Origin: Rhabditophanes sp. KR3021
Taxonomy: Eukaryota > Nematoda > Chromadorea > Rhabditida > Alloionematidae
Assembly: GCA_963281155.1 (NCBI GenBank)
Contig: CAUJLY010000006.1
Coordinates: forward strand, 4,712,001 to 4,776,000
Direction of reading: 5' to 3'
DNA: 64,000 nt
Positions 24,791 to 37,040 of this stretch are shown one piece after another. Under the pieces are notes generated by a model that was given only the letters and a program-made list of their open reading frames with translations, ran no database searches and was not told the DNA's origin. The position numbers and the translations under genes were made by a program. Numbering within the stretch: position 1 is the stretch's first letter; each line of letters opens with the position of its first letter.

Positions 24791-27649
24791 TTATCTACAC
24801 ATTGACTTAAAATAAACAAACAGCGTAAAAGAAATAATAAATGTAGTGACTGAAGACGAGCCAAGTCTTGTCGTTCCGTTACCTTCTTTTTTAGGTGTAC
24901 AAACTTCACTTGACTTTTCATAGTACCCGAAGAAGCCTGTTGGTGAGGTGTCGCTAGTTTGAGGATAGTCATAAACTAAATCTAATTCTGTTCCACAAAA
25001 CGATAACGACACTTTTTCAAAATTATCTTTTGTAATTGCACGCTTAGCATAAATATCTTTGAAATAGTATAATTTTAAATCAATTGTTCCTTCTCCATGG
25101 AACTCAATTATATGTAGTTTTATAGCAAATTCTTGGGATCCCGTTATAAAATTTAGGCTTGTTCCTTTTTGTACCTTTGAATAGTAGTCTCTTGAATAAA
25201 AGGTATGAGATTCGGCCTTGTCTGTTAACTTATATTCTACAAGTGATGTCAATTCTATTGGAGTGACTTCAACCTCCAATTTTCCACCATTTGGATTTAA
25301 AATCAAACCGTTCCCGTACACAAATTTAGGACTTATACCATTGTACGATAAATTAGCATAGCTAAAGGTTGAAAATGTAATGTTATTTGAATTTCCATTG
25401 AATTCCATTCCATTTATTAGTCCCTTATTATCTGAGTAATCATAAATTTCTAGGTAAGTCTGTTGATTAACAGCAACATTACTTGTTTGATTATTTAAGA
25501 TGTATTTTAGAGCACCATCAATATCAGTTGCTGTCAGGCCTCCGTCAACAACTAAAAATGTGTAATGAACAGTTAGTCCTGTTGTTTCGAAAATTCTTAT
25601 TGTTGCAGAAGTCCCATTAATGATGTAAGGTTTTGGTGAGAGTGAGTAAGCGTTGTCAGTAAAAAAATAATTGCTATCAATTAAATTAGTGCTAATTAAG
25701 TCTCCTTCATAAACGTCAAATAATGTGGTTTGAGTTAAGAAGCGTTTCATTGCATATATATGGATGGGACCTTTCGTGGCTTTTATTGTCATTAATCTGC
25801 CATTAACAGTATCATCGACAATTAATTGAGGCGATGCTTCTGACAATGCGTAACTAACTTTCTCCAAAATTTTAAAGGGGACTGCTTCAAAGGTAAATTC
25901 AAAACCTCTAGCCAAATTATCAACTTTAAAGACATTTTGGATATCACTTATGAAGTTCATTTTATTCGATCCACTAGAAAAAAACAATTCACTGCCTTTT
26001 CCCACTTGGCTGTTACTATTTAACTGTAATCTGTCGTTTCCAAAGCTGTCACTAAATTGCAATGTATTTGTTTTTCCCATAAAGCCTAATTGTCTCAGCA
26101 AAAAGTAATTTACATGTACTCTAAGATAACTGCTATCATCATAAGTTAAGTCCCAATTACAATTTAGATTAGGGCAATAAGTTAAGTCTGTTTTTTGATA
26201 ACCAGGACTGGATATTGTTGTTGGTGTATCACCCAATTTCAAGTTGATTTGTTTGTTTGAACAAGTACAATCTAAAATATACTTAATTAAGGTAAACAAA
26301 AACGCATGGCACACAACTTTTTTGTGATTATGAAAAGGTTTGAAACAAATGTTTTGTATTATTGTTAAGTGCTTTTCTTTTATTATAAAGGTAAAAGGTG
26401 ACTTACCTTGATAAGTTATACGTCCGCTAAAACCAACAGCGGTTTGGACATAATCACTTTCCCAGATGAGTGAGACATTTGTTGCTGAGGCAGCATAAAT
26501 TAGTTTTCGCGATTGAAAACCTTGGTAAGTCCAATAATCGTATGGATCAAAGCCATACATAGTTAATACGTCGCAGCAATATTCGCTTTCAAATTCTAAT
26601 TCTATTACGGCTCTATAATTTGGATTTTGCATATCTTTAATACTCCAACGACAATACTCATTGCTATTGTAAAAAGTTTTCGGATAGCTTTTTAACCCGA
26701 AATTTATCCAAGTGTCCTGAGCAGCATCTAAGTTGTCATTTTCATTTATACAGTTATCTCGACTTTTATCATTTGAGTCACTTTCAAAAGGTGTAAGTTT
26801 TATAAAAAATTGAGAATTAGCTTTCGCAACATTTAATGGACTGACACTTATAGTCAATGGACTTGACGTATCATAATAATAGACAACAGGTAAATCCTCT
26901 GTCAAAAAGCCTTTCAATAAAGTGGTTGTGCGCTGCCCATTACCATACAAAATAGTGCCATCTATGTTGATATACTCACTTCCATCATCTTTCAACTGAA
27001 AATCATACAAAAGAACACGGACTTTCTTAGTTGTTTGAATAGTGAAAGTACAGGCATCTTTTGTTTCAGTCAAATCTGGATAACTAAATGAGGTCAAAAA
27101 ATAAGGTTCAACGTCGTCTAATGTTATAGTGAGTTTTCCACTTGCATCACACCATCTTCCAGAAGGGTCTCGTTTTTGAAGAAATAATCTAAGACCTGTA
27201 TGATTAAAATTATCATTGATTTGCATAGTGCTATCATATGTGAATTCATATTTTAGACTGCTACTTCCTCTTAGGTAAGCATGAGTGCCTCGATGAATAA
27301 TATCTTGATTTCTTTTGAAAACATTTAAGCCATAGTCGTCAGTAAACTGAAGATACTCATTATTTCCAATTAAAAATTGATCAAAATATACATCATATTC
27401 ATCTAGTCGTTTCTCTCTATCAAATGCTGTAAAGTCTGAAAATTTAATATTCATATACTGAGGTTTTGGATAGGGGGCTTGCAATCCAGGCTTATTCTCG
27501 TAATTTAACGTCGAGCCAACTACAATTGAACCAGGATCAACTTCGTAAAAAGTAGTAGACGTGTCCAAAGGAGCATAGTAATATTTACTGAATGCGCCTG
27601 GCAAAATAATTAATATAAATAAATGATTTAGAAACATTAGAAGCACCAA
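24791..27649 (-). CDS. large secreted CUB-domain protein, probably GPI-anchored
   Basis: Two exons, 27649-26407 and 26271-24791, joined across a 135-bp intron; 907 aa. A signal peptide (MVLLMFLNHLFILIILPGAF) starts the protein. Two CUB-like modules are recognisable: about residues 300-414 (EYCRWSI, VGFSGRITY) and about 415-545 (TTISSPGY, CPNLNCNWDLTY). The flanking regions look like further beta-rich, possibly CUB-like, modules. Near the end a Ser/Thr-rich stretch is followed by a hydrophobic tail (TTFIISFTLFVYFKSMC), as in GPI-anchor signals. CUB domains bind proteins or carbohydrates outside the cell. The role here is unknown. The intron has no stop and is a multiple of three, so a 952-aa unspliced reading is also open; splicing is preferred because it directly joins TYQ to the CUB cysteine. 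Confidence 0.8.
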   Translation of the reverse strand: MVLLMFLNHLFILIILPGAFSKYYYAPLDTSTTFYEVDPGSIVVGSTLNYENKPGLQAPYPKPQYMNIKFSDFTAFDREKRLDEYDVYFDQFLIGNNEYLQFTDDYGLNVFKRNQDIIHRGTHAYLRGSSSLKYEFTYDSTMQINDNFNHTGLRLFLQKRDPSGRWCDASGKLTITLDDVEPYFLTSFSYPDLTETKDACTFTIQTTKKVRVLLYDFQLKDDGSEYINIDGTILYGNGQRTTTLLKGFLTEDLPVVYYYDTSSPLTISVSPLNVAKANSQFFIKLTPFESDSNDKSRDNCINENDNLDAAQDTWINFGLKSYPKTFYNSNEYCRWSIKDMQNPNYRAVIELEFESEYCCDVLTMYGFDPYDYWTYQGFQSRKLIYAASATNVSLIWESDYVQTAVGFSGRITYQGKSPFTFIIKEKHLTIIQNICFKPFHNHKKVVCHAFLFTLIKYILDCTCSNKQINLKLGDTPTTISSPGYQKTDLTYCPNLNCNWDLTYDDSSYLRVHVNYFLLRQLGFMGKTNTLQFSDSFGNDRLQLNSNSQVGKGSELFFSSGSNKMNFISDIQNVFKVDNLARGFEFTFEAVPFKILEKVSYALSEASPQLIVDDTVNGRLMTIKATKGPIHIYAMKRFLTQTTLFDVYEGDLISTNLIDSNYFFTDNAYSLSPKPYIINGTSATIRIFETTGLTVHYTFLVVDGGLTATDIDGALKYILNNQTSNVAVNQQTYLEIYDYSDNKGLINGMEFNGNSNNITFSTFSYANLSYNGISPKFVYGNGLILNPNGGKLEVEVTPIELTSLVEYKLTDKAESHTFYSRDYYSKVQKGTSLNFITGSQEFAIKLHIIEFHGEGTIDLKLYYFKDIYAKRAITKDNFEKVSLSFCGTELDLVYDYPQTSDTSPTGFFGYYEKSSEVCTPKKEGNGTTRLGSSSVTTFIISFTLFVYFKSMCR

Positions 27650-29868
27650 ACTTTTGTAAATGCTTTAACATTCAATGATGAGTCCAATTAATATTTTCTT
27701 ATCAATTTTTTGACGCTCATAAAGCACTTGCATTCTTCAACTATAAATTTTTTATATTATTAAGACATCCCTTTTATTCATTTTATTACTATTATTTAGT
27801 TTTTGATTTTGATAAATAAACCCATTTTGGGCTTGACTCATAGTAATCAATACTTAAATTTAAAAAAGTTGGTGTTAATTCGAGATATTATTACTTTCAT
27901 TAAATCTCTCTTATCTTTTATATATTTACACTTTAAAAGTTATCGCATTAATTACCTGTTTAATAAATGTCATTTCCGTAATTGCAACACCAATGTAGCA
28001 ACTTTGCCCTTGCTTAAGTGCTTTTTCAAAAACTATATACATATATATCTACGTGATCGTTAAGCATCATACAATAATTATGTAAATATACATATGGACG
28101 GACATATAAAGAAGATGTAGTCACTTTGTAATCAGTTGGCACTAACATTTAAATAAGCATACCAAACATCGTGAACAAAAAGATACAGATTAAAAGCACG
28201 ATTATTACTTTTATTCAGATTCATGATCACACTTTCTTAGATGTAGTTAATGCAATAATGCCTGTAAAAACATTACCTCCAAATGACTCACTTCCGACAT
28301 CTTTACAACAAAAAGTGTATTTTGTTTGCTGAAAGGATATATACCTGCATAAACTATTAATCTGAGCTATAAAAGTTTAAATGGTATATGAGCGTTAAAC
28401 GTATAAGTATAAAGTATCAATTATTGTATTTGCTAGTTTGCGGCACTTTTGACAATAACACCTCATTAGTCATGAGCTTGATGTATGCTGGCGTATTATT
28501 TGAGCCATTATAAAGCTATCATTTTTCCTTATTGAATTGAAAAAGCAAAAATCGCTCTCATAACATTAAGAATCGTAACAATGTGTGATGATTCAATCAA
28601 ATTTATACCATCTTATAGTCGTATAAATTTGATAAAAAGAGGTAAATGTTAGTTGTGACTATAAACATATACCTCAAGATCTTTTTATATTCTAGTAAAT
28701 TTTTGCTTCAACCAGAATGTGTATATATACCTATCTCAAAGCAAACATATTCAATTTTATTATTATGGTTTATATGATAAAATTTAAGATTGTACCCCTT
28801 TATACAGCATGATTGCATATCTTTTTTAATACGTACACACCATTACACTATTATGATATTGGATGTATTTATTTTTGTTGGTCTTGCGCTTAAAAGGAAT
28901 TGGGTGGTAGAATCAAAAGATGTGGTATTATTCCCTTAAAATATAGGGTGATAGTCTTGAGCACTGAAAAGATTGTAACTGATTATGGGTTATGATTTTG
29001 TCAATAGTATGTACATTTGTGCAATATTTCACTTTTTTCATTGCACCAGTAAATCGTGTCTTATGGTGTAACCTTATAATATTACTTTCATATCCACTTA
29101 CCTTCCCCTTTTTTGAATACATTTTAATTTGCATAAAATTAGGCTTTTTATTTGTTTGTATTCCCATAACATACAATTTTGATATTAAAACAGATGCATG
29201 GATATAAATATATTCTTACTATTTTCCTATATTAATTGTGAATTGGGTATAAAGAACCACAAATATATACTTTTACTAATACTTATCTATCTACATTCGT
29301 ATTTATTGACAATTCATGAACATGCACACTCATAGCACTCCTTGATCATCATCTCTTTATTTTTAAGTTGAATGGGGTAAAAAAATGAAGCTGTCATTAT
29401 ATGATTCATATATTTCAAAGTGAGTAGGTCCCAATGCGTGGGTAAATTGGTGTTTTACAGCAATATCAAATATCCTTATTTGTCCTGATGCGAGTTGCCT
29501 TTATTGTCTTGATTCATCACAACCATTTTAGGTAAAGGATAGTGTCAAAGGAGTCTTCTTTTAGCTTGAAGATAATGTTTTCACAAATTTTAATACCTTT
29601 TGATACTGCATGAACTTTTGTGTTGACATTATGATTAAACTTTATCTACCTTTTATTTATTATCAACACATGAATGTGTCATGGGTCTAGTTTTGATATA
29701 TACTGTTGCCTTCTTTTCTTTTAGGTTTCCTTTTAAAGAGTTGTCTATTAATATATTTTACTCTTAACCTACGTTTTTCTTCAAGTAAATAGCGTTATCA
29801 TCTTTGTATATTACCACCATACTAAATAATATTAAATGTTGATTCTTACACAATTTACAGTTATCAAA
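27650..29868. other. intergenic region between CUB and DSL-like genes
   Basis: About 2.2 kb serving as the shared upstream region of two divergent genes. Small ORFs (up to 86 codons) show no domain. No repeats were noticed. Confidence 0.4.
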
Positions 29869-31411
29869 ATGCAGCAGCTAAATGCTATTATATTTTTATT
29901 ATTAATAATTTGTTCCTTAGTATCTGCACAGTATAATGCAGGAAACAACTATGGCAATAATAAGTACGTTTTTTAAATTATTGATAAGATTACATTTTTA
30001 ATTTAGTGCCAATACAAATGGTTTCAATAATCAACAAGCGCAAACGAACAACAATAGATATCAGAACAACCAGAATTCAAATCAAAATTACAATAGTATG
30101 AATAATAATCAAAACTATAGACAAACTGGCCTAATTTCGGCAAATCCAGTTAGAGCTGCTGGCGATCCATCCGTAGTAGGAACAGGTCCAGCTGAAACAG
30201 GCGCCGAAGTTTATATTAAAATTAATGGATATAACAATGCTAACTTGATGATGCCAAATCAAACTACCTGTGTTTGCCCACAAGGACTACCCTGTCCTTA
30301 CCTAACAGCCGCAAATCCCGGGGGATGTAATTTTGGGTTTACCATTGTTATCACCAATGCCATGTAAGTTAATAATTTGGTAACACATCAATTTTATATA
30401 TTATTTTAGGGGCGAAGTAAAGTACTTAAGTAGTGCTTTCTTCCCAACACAAGCTTATCTCGACTTAACTGGCAAAGGAATTGAAACTAAAGTTAATATG
30501 GCTGCTAAGCCTGCAAGTATCGACATATTTGTCCATCAACTTGGATTCGTAATTGATGCAGCAACTGGGTCTCTAAGAGGCTTCAATTCATTGTACCATG
30601 TAGACACATTTGTTTTAATAACCAAAGGCACACCTCCTTCTCCATCCAATGGTTCTCCAAACAAACAATCAAGCGCGTTGACTGGCCAACTAATGCAGAC
30701 GACATTAAACGTTGAATATTATACCCAATGTTTGAGTAATCGCTGGGGGGCAGACTGTGATTTAATATGTGATTCAAACGTTGACACAGTTACTAATAAA
30801 GTTAGATGCCATTCAAATGTTACGGGGTACGATTATTCATGTCCGTCACCGCAAAATAATCTAGGAATTGCTTTTAACTGTACTATCTGTCCTAATGGTT
30901 ATGCTAATGGAACTTGTATTGGAACCCAGTTGACAACTGACGCAGAAAAAGGACTTGTTGATTTTGGCTTTAAAATTGCCACCATTATTTTGGGAAGTCT
31001 TCTTGGTCTAGCACTAATCATTATTATTATTTTAATTATTGCTTTCTTTATGTAAGTTAGAAATGCGGAAATATTGATGGTAGTTATTTTAGCATTAGAA
31101 ATAAATCGAATTCTGATAATACAAGAAAACCAGCTGGGGAATTTCCAAAAAGCTCTGGTTACGTAAGAGTTAATAGCACTGAGCCTGGTGCCTTACCAAA
31201 CTCACGCAACAAGGAAAAAAAACCAAATTTGCTTACACAATCATCTGCTCCAGCACAACGTTATGAATCAGAATGGCCACCTCGCAGTGCTCCACCAAAA
31301 AATCCAATTATTTCTGCACCTACTCATGCTGTTCGCAACGATCCCACAAACTATAGTGATGATGGAAATAACTCGGGAAATTTCTCTATCAGACGAGAAG
31401 CTCAAGTATAA
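29869..31411 (+). CDS. DSL-like type I membrane protein without EGF repeats
   Basis: Four exons: 29869-29963, 30007-30363, 30410-31051, 31093-31411 (introns 43, 46, 41 bp); 470 aa. Signal peptide MQQLNAIIFLLLIICSLVSA, then an Asn/Gln-rich linker (about residues 21-70). A Cys-containing domain with the layout of the Notch-ligand N-terminal (MNNL) region follows. At about residues 250-305 a DSL-like module appears: YYTQCLSNRWGADCDLIC parallels the ligand motif with YYG-x-x-C-x-x-x-C. One short Cys-rich segment (TICPNGYANGTC) leads to a transmembrane helix at about 340-363. A roughly 105-residue Pro/Ser/Asn-rich tail ends the protein. True Notch ligands carry EGF repeats after DSL; none is complete here. 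Binding to Notch is inference from the fold-like pattern. Confidence 0.55.
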
Positions 31412-33613
31412 AATGGTTTAAATGATACACCTCCTGCAAATATATGTTTTTGTTTATTATTTCCTAAGATTTATCAAGATCCCTGTTTGAGATTCCATAT
31501 ATGCAAACAAGAAACTGTGCTATAAGTGTATTACATTCTACGCATTAAGTGGATGCATACTTTAAAGATATACAGATTTTACCTAACTTCTCACTCCTCC
31601 AACAATAACAAAAGACTATTATTTTATTAATAATTTTTATACCTGTACTCTACTATTAAAATGTCTTTATTTTTTTGCCAAAATGTTTTCGCATATTTGT
31701 TTTTTAATAAAATTAATTGTCGTAAACGCATAACATTGTCACGATTTATTACTAAAGCCGTACTTTTGTTATTTAATCTAAAAAATAATAGATTATAAAC
31801 TTAAGATACTTATAAAGAAATAGTTATTTAAATATTTTATTCCTAATTAAGGTGTCTCTTTTGAATCTATTTTATAATGTCATTCAGTTATGGCCATTGA
31901 AAAGTATTATTTAATAATATCAATAAAGTTGCTATTTAGATATTTATGTTATTATATATTTTTCTCTTACAGGTAACATAGTTTATCAAAAAGTCAATTT
32001 TTTCTGTTAACAGAATTTTTAAGTCATATTATTAAATAATTTCAAGCTAAGAGTTTGTTCTTAACAATATTTAATATGAATAATATGCCATTTGTAAGTT
32101 TATTTAGAAGCAAAATGGAAGTTTCAGATGATGAACAAGATTCTTATACCGGGCCTACCACTACATTTATTACAGAAGATAATGACAAAAATGTTCGCAC
32201 TATCGCTAACAAAATCGTTGGCGGATACGTTCTATTTGAATCATCTGCCAAAGAAAAATGCACTATTGTATTTATACGAGAAATAAAATGATGGGTATTC
32301 AGACTAAATCCGGCAATATAACAAGACAAACAAAATATATACAACCAAGAAACCTGATTTGGATTAAAAGTCTAAGTTTACGCAATTAATTAGTTGAATT
32401 GTAAAACGACGTAATCATTAATTCATTTAGTCAAAGTTTTATTATGATAAAAAATAAATATTCTTACATTGAAATACACGTTTTTGCAAGCCATATATCT
32501 AGCTAATCTTATCTGAAGCGGCCCACCGAAATATTACATTAGAGAGAGTTTATACTTTCTATTAACAGACTTGATGTAATTTTTGTTTACTATGCATTCA
32601 TATATCTTTGATATATTCCAAATAAAGATATATCATTAAGGATGAACATGGTCTGATTTTTCAATGAATACCACAGGGCAACTTGCTAAAATAATAGTAG
32701 CTATTGATATAAATGGCTGCAAATATGTTGATCAAAGTGGCTATTAACATATAATAGTGATGTAACAGAAAAATATATGCATTTATAGATACAAGTTTGT
32801 TTTAATTATAAAAGAAGCACTTCCATTTTACAATTAATATGTATAGTTTGCTTATTGTGGTTAGTTAACGTATGTTCTATAAAATGTGTTTATATTTATT
32901 TTTTAAATGGTGTCATTTTGATTTACTAAATTTGTGTGTTTTATAATAAACTACTTATCACTAAATTACTTTTTTTGTTTTTAAAATCTTTATTAAATAG
33001 AATTATACTTATTGGTACACAAATATAGAAGAGATGGACATCTTATTTATCATTTATATTTTAATGGTACCTTGTAATGATAAGGTTAGTATTTTGGTCT
33101 GATCAAAAAATGTATTAAAACAATTGAAATGGTAGTTTTTAGGATTTCCATTTTTACAAGAAGTAAAGTTGATTCCTGAACTATTTGGTGTTGTAGCATT
33201 TATACTGTTAATTTATCATATACATATAACTTTGCGTTCTAGTGTAGTCCAATATGACCATATCATAAACGCATTTTTTGCTTTGATAGCTGCACCACCT
33301 CATACGATATCATTTAAAACACACATCTTCTTATTAACATATTCTAGTCTATTTATGATGTTATTATGTGACTAAATATTTATATTAAGGAAAGAATCTT
33401 TCATTGTATTAACAGTCTCTAATTGTTATACTAGTGTGTGCATAATTTTACAATTGTAAAAGTACTTTACCGAAGATAACATTTAAGCATGATATGTCTC
33501 AAGGTATTTATTATAATAATATTATTTATTGTAGGTTTCTTATTATCTTGAAGCTAGTATAAATTTTAATTTATTTTAAATTAATATTATATTACGTTTA
33601 TATTTATAACATT
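31412..33613. other. intergenic region, two doubtful small ORFs
   Basis: About 2.2 kb. It holds an acidic small ORF near 32.1 kb (listed separately), a hydrophobic ORF at 33169-33375 that I could not support, and an acceptor-like sequence followed at once by a donor-like one near 31960-31977. Otherwise nothing recognisable. Confidence 0.4.
32076..32291 (+). CDS. possible 71-aa acidic small protein
   Basis: ORF from ATG at 32076 to the stop at 32289-32291. The first half is acidic (SDDEQDSYTGPTTTFITEDN); the second half is mildly hydrophobic with basic residues. No known domain, signal peptide or membrane helix. It stands alone between the DSL-like and ABCD genes. Its amino-acid make-up is less biased to Asn/Lys/Ile than the chance ORFs of this window, which is the only reason for listing it. 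Confidence 0.25.
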   Translation: MNNMPFVSLFRSKMEVSDDEQDSYTGPTTTFITEDNDKNVRTIANKIVGGYVLFESSAKEKCTIVFIREIK

Positions 33614-35784
33614 ATGTCTGTACAATCGAAATTACTGAGCATAGCTCTTGATCCCGAACAAAGGAAGCTTTACACAAAAAGAGCTTTAACTATTGCTGCA
33701 TGTGTAGCAGTTTACAAAGCTTACCAAACATACGTGAAGTACACTAAAAAGACAAAGAAGCAATGCTTAAAGGACTCTGAAAGTTCTTCGAAAGCTTCAG
33801 CCAGTGCTCAAATGTCACAAACGTTTAAAAAACAGTTGATTTATCTCCTCAAAATCATGGTGCCAAAGGTGATGTGCAAACAAACAGCAGTGATTGCCAT
33901 TCATTCATTCATTTTGATGATCAGAACATTCATAACAATTTATGTTGCAGCTTTAGAGGGTTCTATGGTCAAGTCAATTGTTCAAATGAATGTTTATGCA
34001 TTCGGTATGAAGTTAGGCAAATGGCTACTAGTTGCAGTACCCGCGGTATTTGTTAATTCGTTAATCCGTTTTTTCGAATCATACTTGTCTGTTCTTTTTA
34101 GAACACAATTAACAAAGCATGCTTATAAAAAATATTTTTCCGTAAGTTTCATTGATGTCTTCTCATTAACGGCTTGTCTTAGAATCAAACATATTACAAA
34201 GTCAGCAATTTGGATAGCAGGTTATTAAACGCAGATCAAAACTTAACCGAAGACATTACAATGTTTTCACAATCAGTAGCCCATCTGTATTCTAGCTTGA
34301 CAAAGCCAATCTTTGATGTTGTTTTAATGACGTTAACATTAGTTAATTATGCTAGGAATAGAGAAGTGGGTAGTGGAGTGACTGTTCCGATTCTGATTGC
34401 ATTAGTTGTGATAAGCTCAACACATCGCATCTTGAAAGCAGTTTCACCTAAATTTGGATCAATGGTTGCAGAAGAAGCAAAGCGTAAAGGGCATTTACGT
34501 TACCTCCACTCAAGAATAATAACAAATTCAGAAGAAATAGCATTTTACAGTGGACATGATACTGAACATAAGCAACTCTTGAACGCATACGAAAGTTTGA
34601 CTTCCCAAATGATGATGATCTATAAGAAGCGAATTCCATACATTATGATCGAACAATTTTTAATGAAATATGTCTGGTCCGGATCTGGAATGACAATGAT
34701 AGCTATTCCAATTTTGTTATCACAAAATAGTAGATTCCAAAGCGATCCGGATGGTGGTGTTTCAGAACGTACCAGAGGTTTTGCAACTGCTAAGAATTTG
34801 CTGTTAAGTAGTGCTGATGCTATTGAAAGATTAATGACGTCGTATAAGGAAATCACTGAACTAGCAGGTTACACAGGAAGAGTTTATGAAATGTTCCATG
34901 TATTTGATGATGCAAAAGTTGGTAAATATCAAAAAAATTCTATTATGGATGGCAAAGATATAATTGAAAGCTCAGATAGATTTGATGTTTCAGTTATTAA
35001 TGGAATTCAGAAAGAAACAGATGGTATTATTAAGCTAACAAATGTACCGATTGCAACTCCAAACGGAGATATAGTTGTTCGAAATATGACAATTGAAATT
35101 ACCCCAGGTATGCATGTTTTAATAACAGGTCCAAATGGATGTGGGAAATCTAGTTTCTTCCGTATATTAGGAAATTTATGGCCTGTATATCGGGGAGTGC
35201 TTGAAAAGCCAGCTAAGAATAAAATGTATTACATACCTCAAAGACCTTACATGACTCTTGGAACATTGAGGGATCAAATCATTTATCCTGACACTGTAGC
35301 AGACATGAAACGCAAAGGAGTTACTGATGAACAATTGATTGAGATTCTGAATATTGTTCATTTATACCATGTAGTTGAAAGAGAAGGGGATTTAAATTCA
35401 AAGCAAGATTGGATGGACATTTTATCAGGGGGAGAAAAACAAAAAATGGGACTATGTCGTGTATTTTACCATAAACCAATTTATGCTCTGTTGGATGAAT
35501 GTACTAGTGCCGTTAGTATTGATGTAGAAGATAATATTTATCAAGCTATCAAAGATGCGAATATTACATTATTAACAGTAACACATCGGCCATCCTTGTG
35601 GAAATTTCATACTCACCTCCTGCAATATGATGGGGAAGGAGATTATAAATTTGAGGAATTCAATGGTCTTGGATGTAATGAAAATACACTCAAGATTGAT
35701 GCCGTTGTTCCAAAATTAATTGAAAAGAATGGTGTTAAAGCAAAGAAAATTTTGACAAACGGGAATACTAAAATCGTCTCCTAA
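33614..35784 (+). CDS. ABCD1: peroxisomal ABCD half-transporter (ABCD1/2-type)
   Basis: Two exons, 33614-34141 and 34183-35784, with a 41-bp intron; 709 aa, close to human ABCD1 (745 aa). The family imports very-long-chain acyl-CoAs into peroxisomes as dimers. Membrane half: residues 1-400, with [20 protein letters not shown] created at the exon join, FSPKFG-like [16 protein letters not shown], and the EAA-like loop [11 protein letters not shown]. ATPase half: Walker [10 protein letters not shown] near residue 492, signature LSGGEKQ near 590, Walker B YALLDE near 611 and the His-loop [12 protein letters not shown]. All catalytic residues appear intact. The NSEEIAFY and [19 protein letters not shown] stretches match ABCD1/2 better than ABCD3 or ABCD4. 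Start is the first ATG of the frame. Confidence 0.95.
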
Positions 35785-37040
35785 TTGTTGATAGTAAACT
35801 TTTAATAGATATCAGCCACAAATCTATATCTTAATCAGAATTAATTAATGTTGTTTTAAATAAACTTATTTTTATGAACACAAGTATTTAACTAAGGATG
35901 GTTCATCACATACAAAAGGTATTAATAATTGAGTTATGGATATTCAGCCGAGCAAGATCCTTTATTTCATTTTATACATTTGATTAATTGTTCTTACTTT
36001 AACAAGTTTTTTAAACTTTAAGAAATATCCGTATCAAATTATCCTTTAAAGACACATAGATTTCGTTATTAATTTAAAAATGAGTATTACTGCAGACATT
36101 TTTAACCCTTGAGAAGTCATTATATTCGTGTTTGAAATGTCTCCCATAATGAGCCAAAAATAATTGGGGCCTAAATAAGAACTATCTTCATTTTATATTT
36201 ATTGTAGTTAATAAAATATAATTTGAATCAAAATGGCTACCAACATTCAAATATTATAATCATCAGAATATAGTCATTTTTTTAGCTTTAATCCAGCCTA
36301 CACAAAATTTTAAACTACAATAGTTTGCATTTAATTAGCCTAACCATTTTGTAAAACTATTAAATGCCTATTGCACTTCCCTAGTCCTTTTTGATAATTA
36401 CTAACTTCAGAGATATTACAACGCTTTATATCTTTGGACATTTCCACGCCATAGTACATATAAATTGTATTTATGCAATAAATATAACTAATAGGATACT
36501 ACATAAACATTATGATAATAAACAAGGAATTGTACTTGAAGCACTTTATTCTGTTCATTAAGCTTAAGGTTTTAGCCAATGAAGTTTTCCACAAATTTAT
36601 CAAACAGGAGATCGAATTTTTAATAATTTGTTTTTTTTACTGTTTAAAATAAATCAAATATTTAAGTGCAGAATACACTCTTCACCAAAAGTATTATTTG
36701 GAAATAGAAGAGTGAGGAAAGTTTTTGATAATCATTTTTGTTAATATGCAAAAGTACGAACTGTAAAATTAAATCTGTTGCTTGATTAAAAGATAGTTGA
36801 ATCTTTTAAAGATGATGATTGAACGATAATTTTCAATGATTATGTAATTACCAATTGAATGAGTTAAATCTTAAGAAGCATATCTTATCAAGTTAATATT
36901 TAATATGCTTCGATGATCGTTTTTCATGTTGCCTGATCAATTTTCTTCTTATCAATATTGTACGACTATATAAAATGGTATGCTAAAATGTCTTAATCAT
37001 TATATATTTTATTTTACGTTTTGCTTCATTGATCCACATA
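35785..37040. other. intergenic spacer
   Basis: About 1.26 kb of AT-rich DNA between the ABCD and BTB genes. I see no exon, repeat or structured element. Confidence 0.4.

Noticed and set aside
31960..31977. Acceptor directly followed by a donor (CAG|GTAA), like a recursive splice site
   Set aside because: No long intron is known to span it; probably chance.
33169..33375. Hydrophobic 68-codon ORF, faintly like an ionotropic receptor fragment
   Set aside because: No recognisable motif, and the obvious upstream splice options do not give an open frame.
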